Shown one piece after another: positions 28,301 to 33,963 of a DNA stretch of 35,871 nt (position 1 is the first letter of the stretch; each line of letters opens with the position of its first letter). This stretch comes from Bacillota bacterium (GTDB lineage Bacteria; Bacillota_I; Bacilli_A; Erysipelotrichales; Erysipelotrichaceae): the NCBI GenBank assembly GCA_030526175.1, contig JAUNDJ010000013.1:1-35871 (forward strand), given 5' to 3'. Position numbers and translations under genes: made by a program. Below the pieces are notes generated by a model. It was not told where the DNA came from and did no database searches. It worked only from the letters and a program-made list of their open reading frames with translations.

Positions 28301-30391
28301 TTCTAATTCCGCTTTTGATAGACCAGTTTTAGGAACAGAAATCGCAATTTGCCAAGTCACTTTTTCATCTGTTTTCGAAACATATGTTTTTTCTACACCT
28401 GGTAATGCATCTGATCCTGGTCCTTCAGCCGAAGCGTCTGATGTAATAGCTCTAGACGACTTGTTGTAATATAGTTCTGCCGTATTTGTGTGCCATTTAA
28501 AATCACCAGTTTCCCCTGCATACTCAACCCAATCTTGATTGATTGCAGTTTCTACAGTGACCTTAATTGTACGAGGCGAATCGCTCGCTTTTAATCCTGG
28601 TTGTCCATCGTTTGTGAAAACAATAGTACCGCTAGTCTTGTCCACTTGTGCATTTTCACCAGATAATAAACCTTCTGTTACCCTCATACTAGTAATAGTA
28701 TCTGAATAAGATTCACTACCTGAATTCATAGAAGGTACGATATCTTTTAATTCCGCTTTCGTAAGTCCTTTAGCAGGTACGATGATTTCGATATCCCAAA
28801 TCATTTTTTCATCTGTTTTTGAAGCTAACGATTTAGTTAATCTAGGAATTGATGAATAATCTACATCGATATTTGCACTACCAAATGCTTCTTTTCCTTT
28901 GTCCGAAGTCACCTTGTTGTTTGCTTGTGTGCTATATTCAAGAGACTCCATCGTAGAAGCATCTACTTGTGTGTTATACGTAAATGTATACTTACTAGCT
29001 TTATCCGTATTTGGAATTGTGTATTCCCAAGAATTTCCACTTGGTGTAAAGTTATCAATTTCTTGATCATCTTGTTTCACAACTACCGATCCTTGATAAT
29101 GATGCAATTCTGGATTGGTAATTGTATCCGTAACTTTGGATCCACTCACATTTGCACGTTTGTTTTCGTTATAAGTAACAGTCCATGTAATCGTATAAGA
29201 ACCATCATCGTTCTTTACTGCATTTCCATATTTTCCAATAGAGAATACATCAATTTGTGGTTTTGATTCTTTAACGATATCATTTGGTAATTCGTTCGAA
29301 TGTACTTTTACTTGGTTGTTTAATTCTTGTTTCAAAGTAGCTTCATCCGTTTTACCACTTACTTTTGTAAAATCAACACTTGCTGTGTACTCAATAACAA
29401 CGCTCTCGTTGTAATCCATGGAAGGAATTGTGATATCAAATCCGTTTCCAGATTGACCACCGTTATAAGAAACGTTTTCCCCATTTTTCTTTACTGTAAG
29501 ATCATTATTATACGATAATGCAGATCCTGTGATTGTATCCGCCACTTTAACTCCCGTGTTACTTCCATTTGAAACGACAGTAATACGATAATGAACTTTA
29601 TTGTCACTTGAGTTGTAGTAACTTTGTTTTTCAACACTCATGCTGTTGGAAGTATCCACCGTTACTTCTTTAAGTGCTTGTCCACCACTTCCAATAAAGG
29701 TAGCAGTTTTTCCTAAAGAAGCATTGAATCGAATATGGAATTCAACGTTAGGCGCACCTGTTAAGTGTTCAAAATTAGAATCTGCTGTATTAAAATGTAC
29801 AACAATAGAATTTCCAGAAATAGAATATGTATTTCCTGAAATAGTAAAGGTTCCTTCTGAATCTGTAATCACAATATTGAAGGTTCCATTATCGTTAATA
29901 CCTGTTACACCTTCTGGTAAAGTGTAGACTAAAGTATCCCGATTGGCGAATTGAAGAGATTTACCTTCTCTAAATCCTACTTCAAATTCCACAACTTGGT
30001 TTGGTTTAACAGTATCTGGCCCTGAAATAGTGTAGGCAAAATTCGTTAAATTTGAACTTGTTGGAATAGAAGTGTCTTCGTTTTGTTGTTCAATCTCTTC
30101 TTCCTCTTCTTCAACAATCTCATCCTCAATTGGTTCGGTATCTTGTTCTGTAGCCGATGTTTCTGGATCTGTAATTGCATCATTTACATTTTCAAAATCA
30201 CCGTCTTCAGACTCTGAAGGCTGTTGAATTTGAGGTGTTTCAACAGGTTCAGCGGGTACTTCTTCTGATGCTGTTACGATTTCCGCTTCTGCTTCTCTCG
30301 CATAAACAATCATACTTGTTGATTTGTTCATGGTCGAAAAAGCCAAAACGACCGCCAACATGGTTGAAAGTACCCTTTTAAAAGTCTTCAT
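16382..30391 (-). CDS. Giant surface protein with 35 CnaB2-like isopeptide domains
   Basis: A 4669-residue secreted protein. Order: signal peptide 1-31 (cleavage near IVYA); acidic linker to about 110; beta-rich adhesin-like domains about 112-1090, including two similar ~145-residue modules (515-659, 660-805); SpaA-like domain about 1095-1208; Cna_B-like domain about 1210-1300; 35 tandem ~95-residue domains 1304-4630; hydrophobic segment and KKRKETE tail. Each repeat has Lys in SKxD, Glu in YTLTExxAPxGY and Asp in VMVDEY, the triad that in S. pyogenes FbaB CnaB2 makes a Lys-Asp isopeptide bond. The likely role is a very long, protease- and force-resistant stalk carrying the N-terminal domains away from the cell; the ligand is unknown. 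No LPXTG is present. AAAGGAGG seven bases before the ATG fixes the start. It is a single-gene unit bounded by terminators. Confidence 0.93.
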   Translation of the reverse strand: MKTFKRVLSTMLAVVLAFSTMNKSTSMIVYAREAEAEIVTASEEVPAEPVETPQIQQPSESEDGDFENVNDAITDPETSATEQDTEPIEDEIVEEEEEEIEQQNEDTSIPTSSNLTNFAYTISGPDTVKPNQVVEFEVGFREGKSLQFANRDTLVYTLPEGVTGINDNGTFNIVITDSEGTFTISGNTYSISGNSIVVHFNTADSNFEHLTGAPNVEFHIRFNASLGKTATFIGSGGQALKEVTVDTSNSMSVEKQSYYNSSDNKVHYRITVVSNGSNTGVKVADTITGSALSYNNDLTVKKNGENVSYNGGQSGNGFDITIPSMDYNESVVIEYTASVDFTKVSGKTDEATLKQELNNQVKVHSNELPNDIVKESKPQIDVFSIGKYGNAVKNDDGSYTITWTVTYNENKRANVSGSKVTDTITNPELHHYQGSVVVKQDDQEIDNFTPSGNSWEYTIPNTDKASKYTFTYNTQVDASTMESLEYSTQANNKVTSDKGKEAFGSANIDVDYSSIPRLTKSLASKTDEKMIWDIEIIVPAKGLTKAELKDIVPSMNSGSESYSDTITSMRVTEGLLSGENAQVDKTSGTIVFTNDGQPGLKASDSPRTIKVTVETAINQDWVEYAGETGDFKWHTNTAELYYNKSSRAITSDASAEGPGSDALPGVEKTYVSKTDEKVTWQIAISVPKTGLSKAELEDVVPSVYANGQMLKDEIVTMDVVSGLLDGENASYQEDEWGNGKIVFTKDGNPGLKASNSSRQVVISVETEINANWKEYSQTTGQDTVHQNKAILYLKDGNFVEDTAQVEIKGRTTSLTKDGQPASYWDVERGEVKGYKYWISFNNVSGDLVVNEVFDTTLLSMSPGQSYIYGGNQYYQGDGQKAISFTPNATGGQFTMAEEDLPKNQNGELYEFYKIEYFLEATNDEELLKAAAIRNNGQANLGNTVEYDGESAHKDFFWQLDNVSKELINKGEINSKNKVAKYRITINKEAMEMNHGNPMDFVDSYENLSIDYTTIQITDANGNVIDGVTRKYKGNTITFGNIPDGKTIIITYDATVTKNENGVNIVNNIQWKGYSASSSEWVDVQSSGEGAGSNLAIRILKVDKDNNAKTLAGVQFQLFNGDGTPVLGRGQPVIATTDENGVAFLEGKMDRDDWVIWPGDTYYVQEISALPGYQANTTKYYFQVSNTDVDYDQYIYYNNDILTIKNEKEKISIPVEKIWSSEIPTEEQTAVTVKLLRGGQVVGELELSNANQWQASFNNYEKTDDAGNAYVYTVVEDMTGKAFNSKVSGDVENGFTITNSYPGKEVSISKQDIGGQELAGASLVIKNKDSEVVEQWTSDGSVHKVELQPGTYTLTETTAPKGYVKSESITFKVTKDGKVTVGGNEVNAVTMIDAYADQDVVIKKTDIAGNELAGAELSIVDASGQNVISWVSKADETKEVALQPGAYTLIEKKAPLGYDIAESISFTVDKEGVVRVNGQAVEAVVMKDELSNHNVSISKVDIAGNEIKDARLSVSGTSEDGQTITPITWTSNGTTHELSLPAGTYTLTETQAPNGYEIAQSITFVVTKSGKVKVEKEEVDQVVMVDEYSDQTVVISKQDISGKEIEGAQLSVTDSEGNEVDSWTSVKDESHEISVQPGTYTLTENSAPNGYEVSESITFVVDKDGKVTVGNEEVDQVIMVDEYSDQTVVISKQDISGKEIEGAQLKVTDKSGNVVDTWTSEEGQSHEISVQPGTYTLTENTAPNGYEKSESITFVVDKDGKVTVGNEEVDQVVMVDEYSDQTVVISKQDISGNEIAGAQLFVTDNKGNVVDTWTSVEGQSHEISVQPGTYTLTENAAPNGYELAEAITFVVDKEGNVTVGKDKVDAVVMVDKYSDQTVVISKQDISGNEIEGAELTVTDSEGNVVESWTSEEGQSHEISVQPGEYTLTENTAPNGYEVSESITFVVDETGKVTVGGEEVEKVVMVDEYSDQTVVISKQDISGKEIEGAELSVTDKEGNTVDTWTSVEGESHEINVQPGEYTLTENTAPDGYVKSESITFEVDKDGKVTISEQEVDKVVMIDEYADQKVAISKQDIIGNEIAGAELSVTDEDGNEVASWTSEAGKSYRIDLQPGTYTLVENTAPEGYEVSQSITFAVDKDGKVTINEKEVEKVIMTDEYTDHKVKVSKVDVAGNEVEGAQMKITGTTKGGETVEITWESGKEAKEIELQPGEYTLEETMAPNGYEVAESIEFTVGIQGVDKVQEIEMVDEYSDQTVVISKQDISGNEIAGAELSVTDKDGNVVETWTSVKGESHEISVQPGTYQLIEITAPNGYEASESITFVVDKDGNVKVGKDKVDAVVMVDEYADQKVTISKQDVAGNEIAGAELSVTDSEGNVVETWTSEEGKSHKVDLQPGEYTLTENTAPEGYVVSESITFVVDETGTVSVNGQEVSAVVMTDEYENHKVKVSKVDVAGNEVEGAQMKITGTTKGGETVEITWESGKEAKEIELQPGEYTLEETMAPNGYEVAESIEFTVGIQGVEEVQEIEMVDAWSDQTVKISKQDVAGKELAGATLTITGTTEDGQEITPITWESTGNTRNVVLQPGTYTLTEDSAPNGYEVSESITFVVDKDGKVTVGKDKVDAVVMVDEYADQTVVISKQDISGKEIEGAELTVTDSEGNEVDSWTSEKDVSHEISVQPGTYTLTENSAPNGYEVSESITFVVDKDGNVKVGNDKVDKVVMVDEYSDQTVVISKQDISGKEIEGAQLSVTDSEGNEVDAWTSVKGESHEITVQPGEYTLTENTAPNGYEVSESITFIVDKDGKVTVGNEEVDKVVMVDEYSDQTVVISKQDINGNEISGADLKVKDQDGKVIDSWTSREDQTHEITVQPGTYTLVEDLAPLGYEKAESITFSVDHTGKVTVKGVAVDNVVMVDAFSDQRVTISKQDISGKEIEGAQLKVTDKSGNVVDTWTSEEGQSHEISVQPGEYTLEETTAPNGYEVSESITFVVDETGKVTIGGQEVDQVIMVDEYSDHNVVISKQDITGKEISGAQLKVTDNAGNVVETWTSVEGQSHEVSLQPGTYKLVENLAPLGYEKAATITFSVDLSGKVTVGEQEVDQVVMVDEYADQKVIISKQDIVGNEIAGAELSVTDSEGNVVETWTSEEGKSHKVDLQPGEYTLTENTAPEGYVVSESITFVVDETGTVSVNGQEVSAVVMTDEYENHKVKVSKVDVAGNEVEGAQMKITGTTKGGETVEITWESGKEAKEIELQPGEYTLEETMAPNGYEVAESIEFTVGIQGVEEVQEIEMVDAWSDQTVKISKQDVAGKELAGATLTITGTTEDGQEITPITWESTGNTRNVVLQPGTYTLTEDSAPNGYEVSESITFVVDKDGKVTVGKDKVDAVVMVDEYADQTVVISKQDIFGNEIEGAELTVTDKEGNVVESWTSVKDESHEISVQPGEYTLTENTAPNGYEVSESITFVVDETGKVTVGGEEVEKVVMVDEYSDQTVVISKQDISGKEIEGAELSVTDKEGNTVDTWTSVEGESHEINVQPGEYTLTENTAPDGYVKSESITFEVDKDGKVTISEQEVDKVVMIDEYADQKVAISKQDIIGNEIAGAELSVTDEDGNEVASWTSEAGKSYRIDLQPGTYTLVENTAPEGYEVSQSITFAVDKDGKVTINEKEVEKVIMTDEYTDHKVKVSKVDVAGNEVEGAQMKITGTTKGGETVEITWESGKEAKEIELQPGEYTLEETMAPNGYEVAESIDFTVGIQGVEEVQEIEMVDEYSDQTVVISKQDISGNEIAGAELSVTDSEGNVVETWTSVKGESHEISVQPGEYTLTENSAPNGYEVSESITFVVDKDGNVKVGKVKVDAVIMVDEYSDQTVVISKQDISGNEIEGAQLSVTDSEGNTVDTWTSVEGQSHEISVQPGEYTLTENTAPNGYEVSESITFVVDKDGNVKVGKDTVDVVVMVDEYSDQTVVISKQDISGKEIEGAQLSVTDSEGNVVESWTSVEGESHEISVQPGEYTLTENSAPNGYEVSESITFVVDKDGIVKVGNEEVEKVVMIDDYSEQLVTVKKTDFSNREVMGASLTLYDEDGNVVKSWITDAPGKEVEVLPGTYTLVENYAPAGFEIARPVTFTIDHTGKITVDGKTVRGTNVYMLDAWVKHTILVSKQDIAGNELAGAELTIAGHRKDGQEIVPITWTSTGDAKFVQLQPGTYTFTENKAPLGYDIAETVEFTVNELGMIIVDGNAVDELIMIDELSTYDVTISKTDIAGEELADAQLRVNGVTDSGEQVEFTWTTDGKVKEINVKAGTYVLSEISAPDGYEKADPITFVVSKEGIVTIGDDEVDKVVMVDKYADHKVAISKVDITGEEIEGAKLTVTGTSKDGEKVEITWTSEAGKSHELELQPGEYTLTEVTAPDGYEVAESIEFTVDVEGVDEVQNIKMEDKWSDHKVMISKVDFNGKEIEGAELTVTGTTKDGRQVEITWISEAGKSHELELQPGDYTLTEVMAPNGYEIAESIDFTVTVNGVEEVQEIVMKDAWSNHKVIVNKTDMKDLIGGAKLQIIGTTLDGQSYTETWTTVAGQSYVTELQPGVYTLKEISAPKGYAIAKDITFEIDVDGTISVVDKKGNKEVVKEIVMVDKKVNGGTPTSVNTNSTFYGGGMLASMFALLVIMLKKRKETE
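19155..20083 (-). repeat. 929-bp perfect duplication, copy 1
   Basis: Identical base for base, by line comparison, to 23706-24634 (offset 4551 bp). It covers most of one long-type unit and the next three units. No synonymous change was seen, so the duplication or gene conversion is recent. Confidence 0.9.
20208..21040 (-). repeat. 833-bp perfect duplication, copy 1
   Basis: Identical base for base, by line comparison, to 22488-23320 (offset 2280 bp, eight repeat units). It spans about three domains, including one short and two long units. Differences begin abruptly at both ends. Confidence 0.9.
22488..23320 (-). repeat. 833-bp perfect duplication, copy 2
   Basis: Partner of 20208-21040. The flanks diverge at once (for example GACAATGTC versus AGCAACGTC at one end), marking the limits of the copied tract. 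Confidence 0.9.
23706..24634 (-). repeat. 929-bp perfect duplication, copy 2
   Basis: Partner of 19155-20083. One edge is a single A/T change that turns Asp into Glu in the long-type unit; the other is a TTGTACG versus TTGGACA change. Confidence 0.9.
27977..28849 (-). repeat. Two ~145-residue modules in the adhesin-like region
   Basis: Two adjacent segments align over their length: SKTDEKMIWDIEIIVPAKGL / SKTDEKVTWQIAISVPKTGL, then KAELKDIVPS / KAELEDVVPS, GLLSGENA / GLLDGENA, and NDGQPGLKAS / KDGNPGLKAS. They are old, diverged duplicates of a beta-rich domain unlike the CnaB2-type units. Function is unknown; ligand binding or cross-linking is possible. Confidence 0.7.
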
Positions 30392-30398
30392 GCAAATT

Positions 30399-30498
30399 CC
30401 TCCTTTCTCTTATTTTGCATAGGATACACTCGATAATTATTTACTAAATCCATATTCTATTTAGCTAATTTACGAAAATGTACCTAACTTACATTATA
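30399..30498 (-). promoter_or_regulatory. Promoter and ribosome site of the giant gene
   Basis: A TATAAT -10 (30493-30498) has only a weak -35 at 17 bases (TATAGA). The transcript would carry a leader of about 95 bases ending in a perfect AAAGGAGG (30399-30406), seven bases before the ATG. I see no convincing riboswitch or operator in the leader. Confidence 0.5.
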
Positions 30499-30574
30499 AT
30501 TCATAAATCTATTTTTCTATAACAAAACATTGAAATCGTTTACATTTCTGATGAATATAACAAATTCATTACAT

Positions 30575-30620
30575 AAAAAGCTCCAGAATCCCCATAAATA
30601 AAGGATTTCTGAAGCTTTTT
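30575..30620 (-). terminator. Intrinsic terminator of the ATP-grasp operon
   Basis: A long stem on the minus strand (AAAAAGCTTCAGAAATCC with GGATTCTGGAGCTTTTT, one bulge and wobble pairs) ends in a T-run. Its A/T-flanked symmetry could also stop plus-strand transcripts. It separates the operon from the giant gene's promoter. Confidence 0.8.
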
Positions 30621-30672
30621 CATCTTATTAATTTTTATTATTCTATTGACACTAAACGGCTGCCCAAAAATT

Positions 30673-31602
30673 TTAAATATCCTTTTTTATTTTCACAATT
30701 GAAGTGTGAGAATACACCATACTTTTTCCATGAACAAAAAATATTTTTCCTTCTTGTGTAGAAACAATGCTTTCTCTTTCCGCATGTGTGTATGGATCAT
30801 AGATAATTGCGACCTGTTGTCCAATCGATACATGTTCGTCCACTTGAACCAGTGTTTTTAAAAATCCACCACATGTGGATTTAATCGAAAGTATCCTATC
30901 TTCTTCAACAACTTCACTCTTATATCCTCCAGCTACTGGATATGAAATGATACCTTTTTCATACATAAATCTCAAAATTGCTTCTTCCGCTTCTTTGGCA
31001 GTTTTCTCATCAATTTCCTCACATGCTTTTGTATACAAGGAATACGCTTTGCAATTCCAAATTTGCCAATTGTAATTTAGCGTCGTTGTATCATATGGAC
31101 GAGGGTTTCTCACAACTATAGAAGCTAGGCCAAAATGTTTCGCTTCCTCAATGTCTTCCAATCCCGTTTTCATCATTCGAACATGTGTAGAAAAATGTCC
31201 TGGAATATAGAAACTTGTTAGCTGAATCCCATACTCACAATCTTTAATTTGTTCAAAAAGACCATCCGCAATACGTTGTGTGGTTTCTCCTAAACTATAT
31301 CCTGGAAACATACGATTAATATCGGTTCCATCACTAGCCCAAAAACGAGTTTCCATATTCGTTGAATACGTATTCGCACAAGGAATAACCATAATACGAT
31401 GTGTATTTGTAAGATATCCTTTCGATTCTAGTTGTCTTAATCTTTCTATTAATAAAGAACAAATATACATTTGTTGAACTTCATTTCCTCTTAAAGAACC
31501 AATGACACAAATTGACTCTTCTCCTTTCCCAAACTCATAGCTTCGAATGCGAAAAGAATCTCTATACATGGAATTTAACTCATATAACACTTTTTCAATC
31601 AT
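30673..31602 (-). CDS. AstE/M14-like protein with a degraded zinc site
   Basis: A 309-residue protein of the succinylglutamate desuccinylase/aspartoacylase (M14-like) fold, paralogous to the gene just upstream: both have an N-terminal G-x-x-x-G-[ND]-E block, MVIPCANTYS / DIYPCMNPLG, NRMFPG / NRIFPG, and a C-terminal barrel-sandwich-like region (LVQVDEHVSIGQQVAIIYDP). Here the zinc motif G-x-H-G-N-E reads GSLRGNE, with Arg38 for the His; the second His motif (DIHAS in the partner) is IQLTS; and the partner's LEMG with the catalytic Glu is VVRN. Catalysis by the usual mechanism seems unlikely. It may be a binding or regulatory subunit for its partner. The start overlaps the upstream stop by ATGA. 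Confidence 0.8.
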   Translation of the reverse strand: MIEKVLYELNSMYRDSFRIRSYEFGKGEESICVIGSLRGNEVQQMYICSLLIERLRQLESKGYLTNTHRIMVIPCANTYSTNMETRFWASDGTDINRMFPGYSLGETTQRIADGLFEQIKDCEYGIQLTSFYIPGHFSTHVRMMKTGLEDIEEAKHFGLASIVVRNPRPYDTTTLNYNWQIWNCKAYSLYTKACEEIDEKTAKEAEEAILRFMYEKGIISYPVAGGYKSEVVEEDRILSIKSTCGGFLKTLVQVDEHVSIGQQVAIIYDPYTHAERESIVSTQEGKIFFVHGKSMVYSHTSIVKIKKDI

Positions 31603-32516
31603 TGTTCTTCCTCCAATATACGAGCCACTAAACTTCCTTCGTTACAAATCGGATACTTTCGAATCGTAAATAAAAGACCATTCCATTGACTTTTTACTTC
31701 AGCCAACAAATTTCCAGTTAGTGGATCCACAATTTCTCCTATTTTCTGACCTTTGACAACTTTCGTGTTCACTTCTACTTTTGAAATAAACAATCCTGCT
31801 TGTTCTGCATTTAGGAAACGAATGTTTTTATCGAAGCCAATAATTGGTTCCATAACAGAAAACTTTTCTTCTATCATTCCAAGTTGATGCATCGCATTTA
31901 ATATACCTTGAACACTATTATCTCCATATTCATAAGTCAATCTTGAACCGATTCCCATTTCTAATACCAAGGTTGGAGTATCCACAATATTCAAACAATA
32001 TCCTAAGGTAGATTCTAATACCTTATTTTCCTCGTGAACCCATAAAAAGTTCGCATTGACCCATTTTGCCATAGGAATTAACTTTTCTTTAAATAAAGTA
32101 TTAATTCGGATTTGTGGAAGTTCTACCAAATACGCATTACTTGCATGAATATCAATAACCAAGTCGGCTCCTTTTAAATCTTCTACAATGCAATGCGCTA
32201 AATACTCAACCATACTTCCTTCCTCATCTCCTGGGAAAATACGGTTCATATCTAAATCAAACATAGGAACTTTTCTTTGAATAGAGTCCATTCCTAATGG
32301 ATTCATGCATGGATAAATATCCACGATTCCATCTGTTTTATATTTTTTCAGCTCTTGTTGTAGCTTGTAAGAAACGTATTGTCCTTCTAATTCATCACCA
32401 TGAATTCCTGTCACAATACAAATCCTCTTTTTACTCTTTCCACCTTGAATACGTTGTTTTACCAACTTATATTTTTCATCAATCGGAAGATTTACACTTG
32501 AAAATATTTCAATCAT
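31599..32516 (-). CDS. AstE/M14-like zinc carboxypeptidase or deacylase
   Basis: A 305-residue succinylglutamate desuccinylase/aspartoacylase-family hydrolase. Zinc ligands are His39 and Glu42 in TGIHGDELEG and His124 in VIDIHAS; the general-base Glu is probably 186 in LVLEMG; NRIFPG (91-96) supplies substrate-binding Asn-Arg. The C-terminal region, about 210-305, resembles a lipoyl-like barrel (VNTKVVKGQKIGEIVDPLTG). Members cleave amide bonds of N-acylated amino acids or C-terminal residues. In this operon it may remove or trim residues joined by the ATP-grasp enzyme, which is inference. It overlaps the transglutaminase gene by eight bases and the degraded paralogue by four. Confidence 0.85.
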   Translation of the reverse strand: MIEIFSSVNLPIDEKYKLVKQRIQGGKSKKRICIVTGIHGDELEGQYVSYKLQQELKKYKTDGIVDIYPCMNPLGMDSIQRKVPMFDLDMNRIFPGDEEGSMVEYLAHCIVEDLKGADLVIDIHASNAYLVELPQIRINTLFKEKLIPMAKWVNANFLWVHEENKVLESTLGYCLNIVDTPTLVLEMGIGSRLTYEYGDNSVQGILNAMHQLGMIEEKFSVMEPIIGFDKNIRFLNAEQAGLFISKVEVNTKVVKGQKIGEIVDPLTGNLLAEVKSQWNGLLFTIRKYPICNEGSLVARILEEEQ

Positions 32517-33300
32517 AAATAACCTCTTCTATACTAATTTCAATATTTTGTTTCTGAGAAACATTCATTCCATAAAATACACCTTTGTTTATTAAAGTAT
32601 CTTTATGATCTCTTCCTTTAGAAAAGATGACATAATTATCATCGATTAAGAGATTGTTCGTAGGATCTGTTCCATACCAATATCCATTGGCATAGAATTC
32701 TACCCAAGCATGTGTGTATTTTTCTCCGTTCATAATACCAGCTACATATCTTGCAGGAATTCCGGATTCTCTTAAAAAACCAATAAGAATATGGGCATAA
32801 TCTTGGCAAACTCCTTTTTTATTTTCAAAAGCCATCTTTCCGCTGGTATTAATTCCTGTAGCTCCTTTTTCGTAAGTCATATATTCAAAAATATACTTTG
32901 AAAAATATATAGCTTTTTCGTATGTATTCAAACCATGTGTTAATAGTTCAAGTTCTACCAAACATTGTTTCATATGCGAACTTAATGATGTTGCTTCTGT
33001 TTGTTTCAAAAATACAGGTAATAAAGAATCGTCCCTATCGTATTGTGTCCAATCTACTTGAACGACACTTCTAATGGAAACCGAAAAAGTATCGTGTTTT
33101 CCAATTGTATTTCCATAAATGATATTATTTCTAAAACAATCTTGACTTAAAGAAAAGTATTCAGAATTTACATAAATTTTATTTGATATAACTTGTTGTC
33201 TTGGTTGTGTTTTTGGTAAACATTTCAAAGTAAAATAATGATGTTCCACAGGTTTAGAAAACAATAGTTCCATACTATAGTTTATTTGAAATGTCTTCAT
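32509..33300 (-). CDS. Transglutaminase-like cysteine protease/amidase
   Basis: A 263-residue protein with the bacterial transglutaminase N-terminal beta region (about 1-110) and a transglutaminase core. The catalytic triad is visible: Cys165 in KKGVCQDYAHILIGFLR, His197 in YTHAWVEFY, Asp212 in WYGTDPTNN. The set matches COG1305 proteins that sit beside alpha-E and circularly permuted ATP-grasp genes and are thought to be peptidases or amidases acting on the modified peptide. No signal peptide is visible, so it is probably cytosolic. Three bases separate it from the alpha-E gene. Confidence 0.92.
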   Translation of the reverse strand: MKTFQINYSMELLFSKPVEHHYFTLKCLPKTQPRQQVISNKIYVNSEYFSLSQDCFRNNIIYGNTIGKHDTFSVSIRSVVQVDWTQYDRDDSLLPVFLKQTEATSLSSHMKQCLVELELLTHGLNTYEKAIYFSKYIFEYMTYEKGATGINTSGKMAFENKKGVCQDYAHILIGFLRESGIPARYVAGIMNGEKYTHAWVEFYANGYWYGTDPTNNLLIDDNYVIFSKGRDHKDTLINKGVFYGMNVSQKQNIEISIEEVIYD

Positions 33301-33303
33301 ACT

Positions 33304-33963
33304 CTATAAAAGCCCTTCTACACACTGAATACATTCTGCATAATGAATAGAATCGGAGAACACTTCTTTTTTCAACAAATCCATTTTGGAAAAGTCAAAC
33401 GGTAGAATCGTTTTATGAAGACGATGTTCCAAACTATTAAAAGCTTTCACAACATCCTTTTTTCCTTTGCGCAAACGAAGATACATATCCAAACGTTCTT
33501 GTCTTTGTCCCAATTTGATAATATCTCGAACATCATAATCTTCTACATTTTCAGACAAACATGCCCAGAAAGCTAAAATATGATCGATCACGAGTTGTAA
33601 ATCTAATAGAAAAGAATCAAAATCTTTAATCGATTTTAGTTCATTTAGTGCCAATTCTAAATATGTCATTGTTTCCGTACCAATTTCATTTCTTAATACA
33701 ATACAGTTATCATAAGCACGATATAGATTGGCCAAAAGACTATCTGGAACTGTTTCATCGCTTACATATCTTTCGACAAAATCTATTGGATCGTTATATA
33801 TCATTGGGATTTGTAGATTTCTACAATACGTTTGATATGTAGAAGGATCATCTAACATATCATCATAACAGTGAAAAAATTCTTTAATTGTTAAGTAAAC
33901 ACGCTCACTGTAGCGTCCTAACCAAATTAGGTTGTCTACTCGTTCTAAAGAGATAATACCCAT
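33304..33963 (-). CDS. Alpha-E domain protein (DUF403)
   Basis: A 219-residue all-helical protein of the alpha-E/DUF403 family (COG2307). The N-terminus carries the family's Arg/Glu signature (ERVDNLIWLGRYSERVYLT), with IKLGQRQERLDMYLRLRKGK later. Family members are usually around 300 residues, so this is a compact version. The family always travels with circularly permuted ATP-grasp enzymes, and in some species is fused to them; a role as partner subunit is assumed but its chemistry is unknown. It overlaps the ATP-grasp gene by 19 bases. Confidence 0.87.
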   Translation of the reverse strand: MGIISLERVDNLIWLGRYSERVYLTIKEFFHCYDDMLDDPSTYQTYCRNLQIPMIYNDPIDFVERYVSDETVPDSLLANLYRAYDNCIVLRNEIGTETMTYLELALNELKSIKDFDSFLLDLQLVIDHILAFWACLSENVEDYDVRDIIKLGQRQERLDMYLRLRKGKKDVVKAFNSLEHRLHKTILPFDFSKMDLLKKEVFSDSIHYAECIQCVEGLL

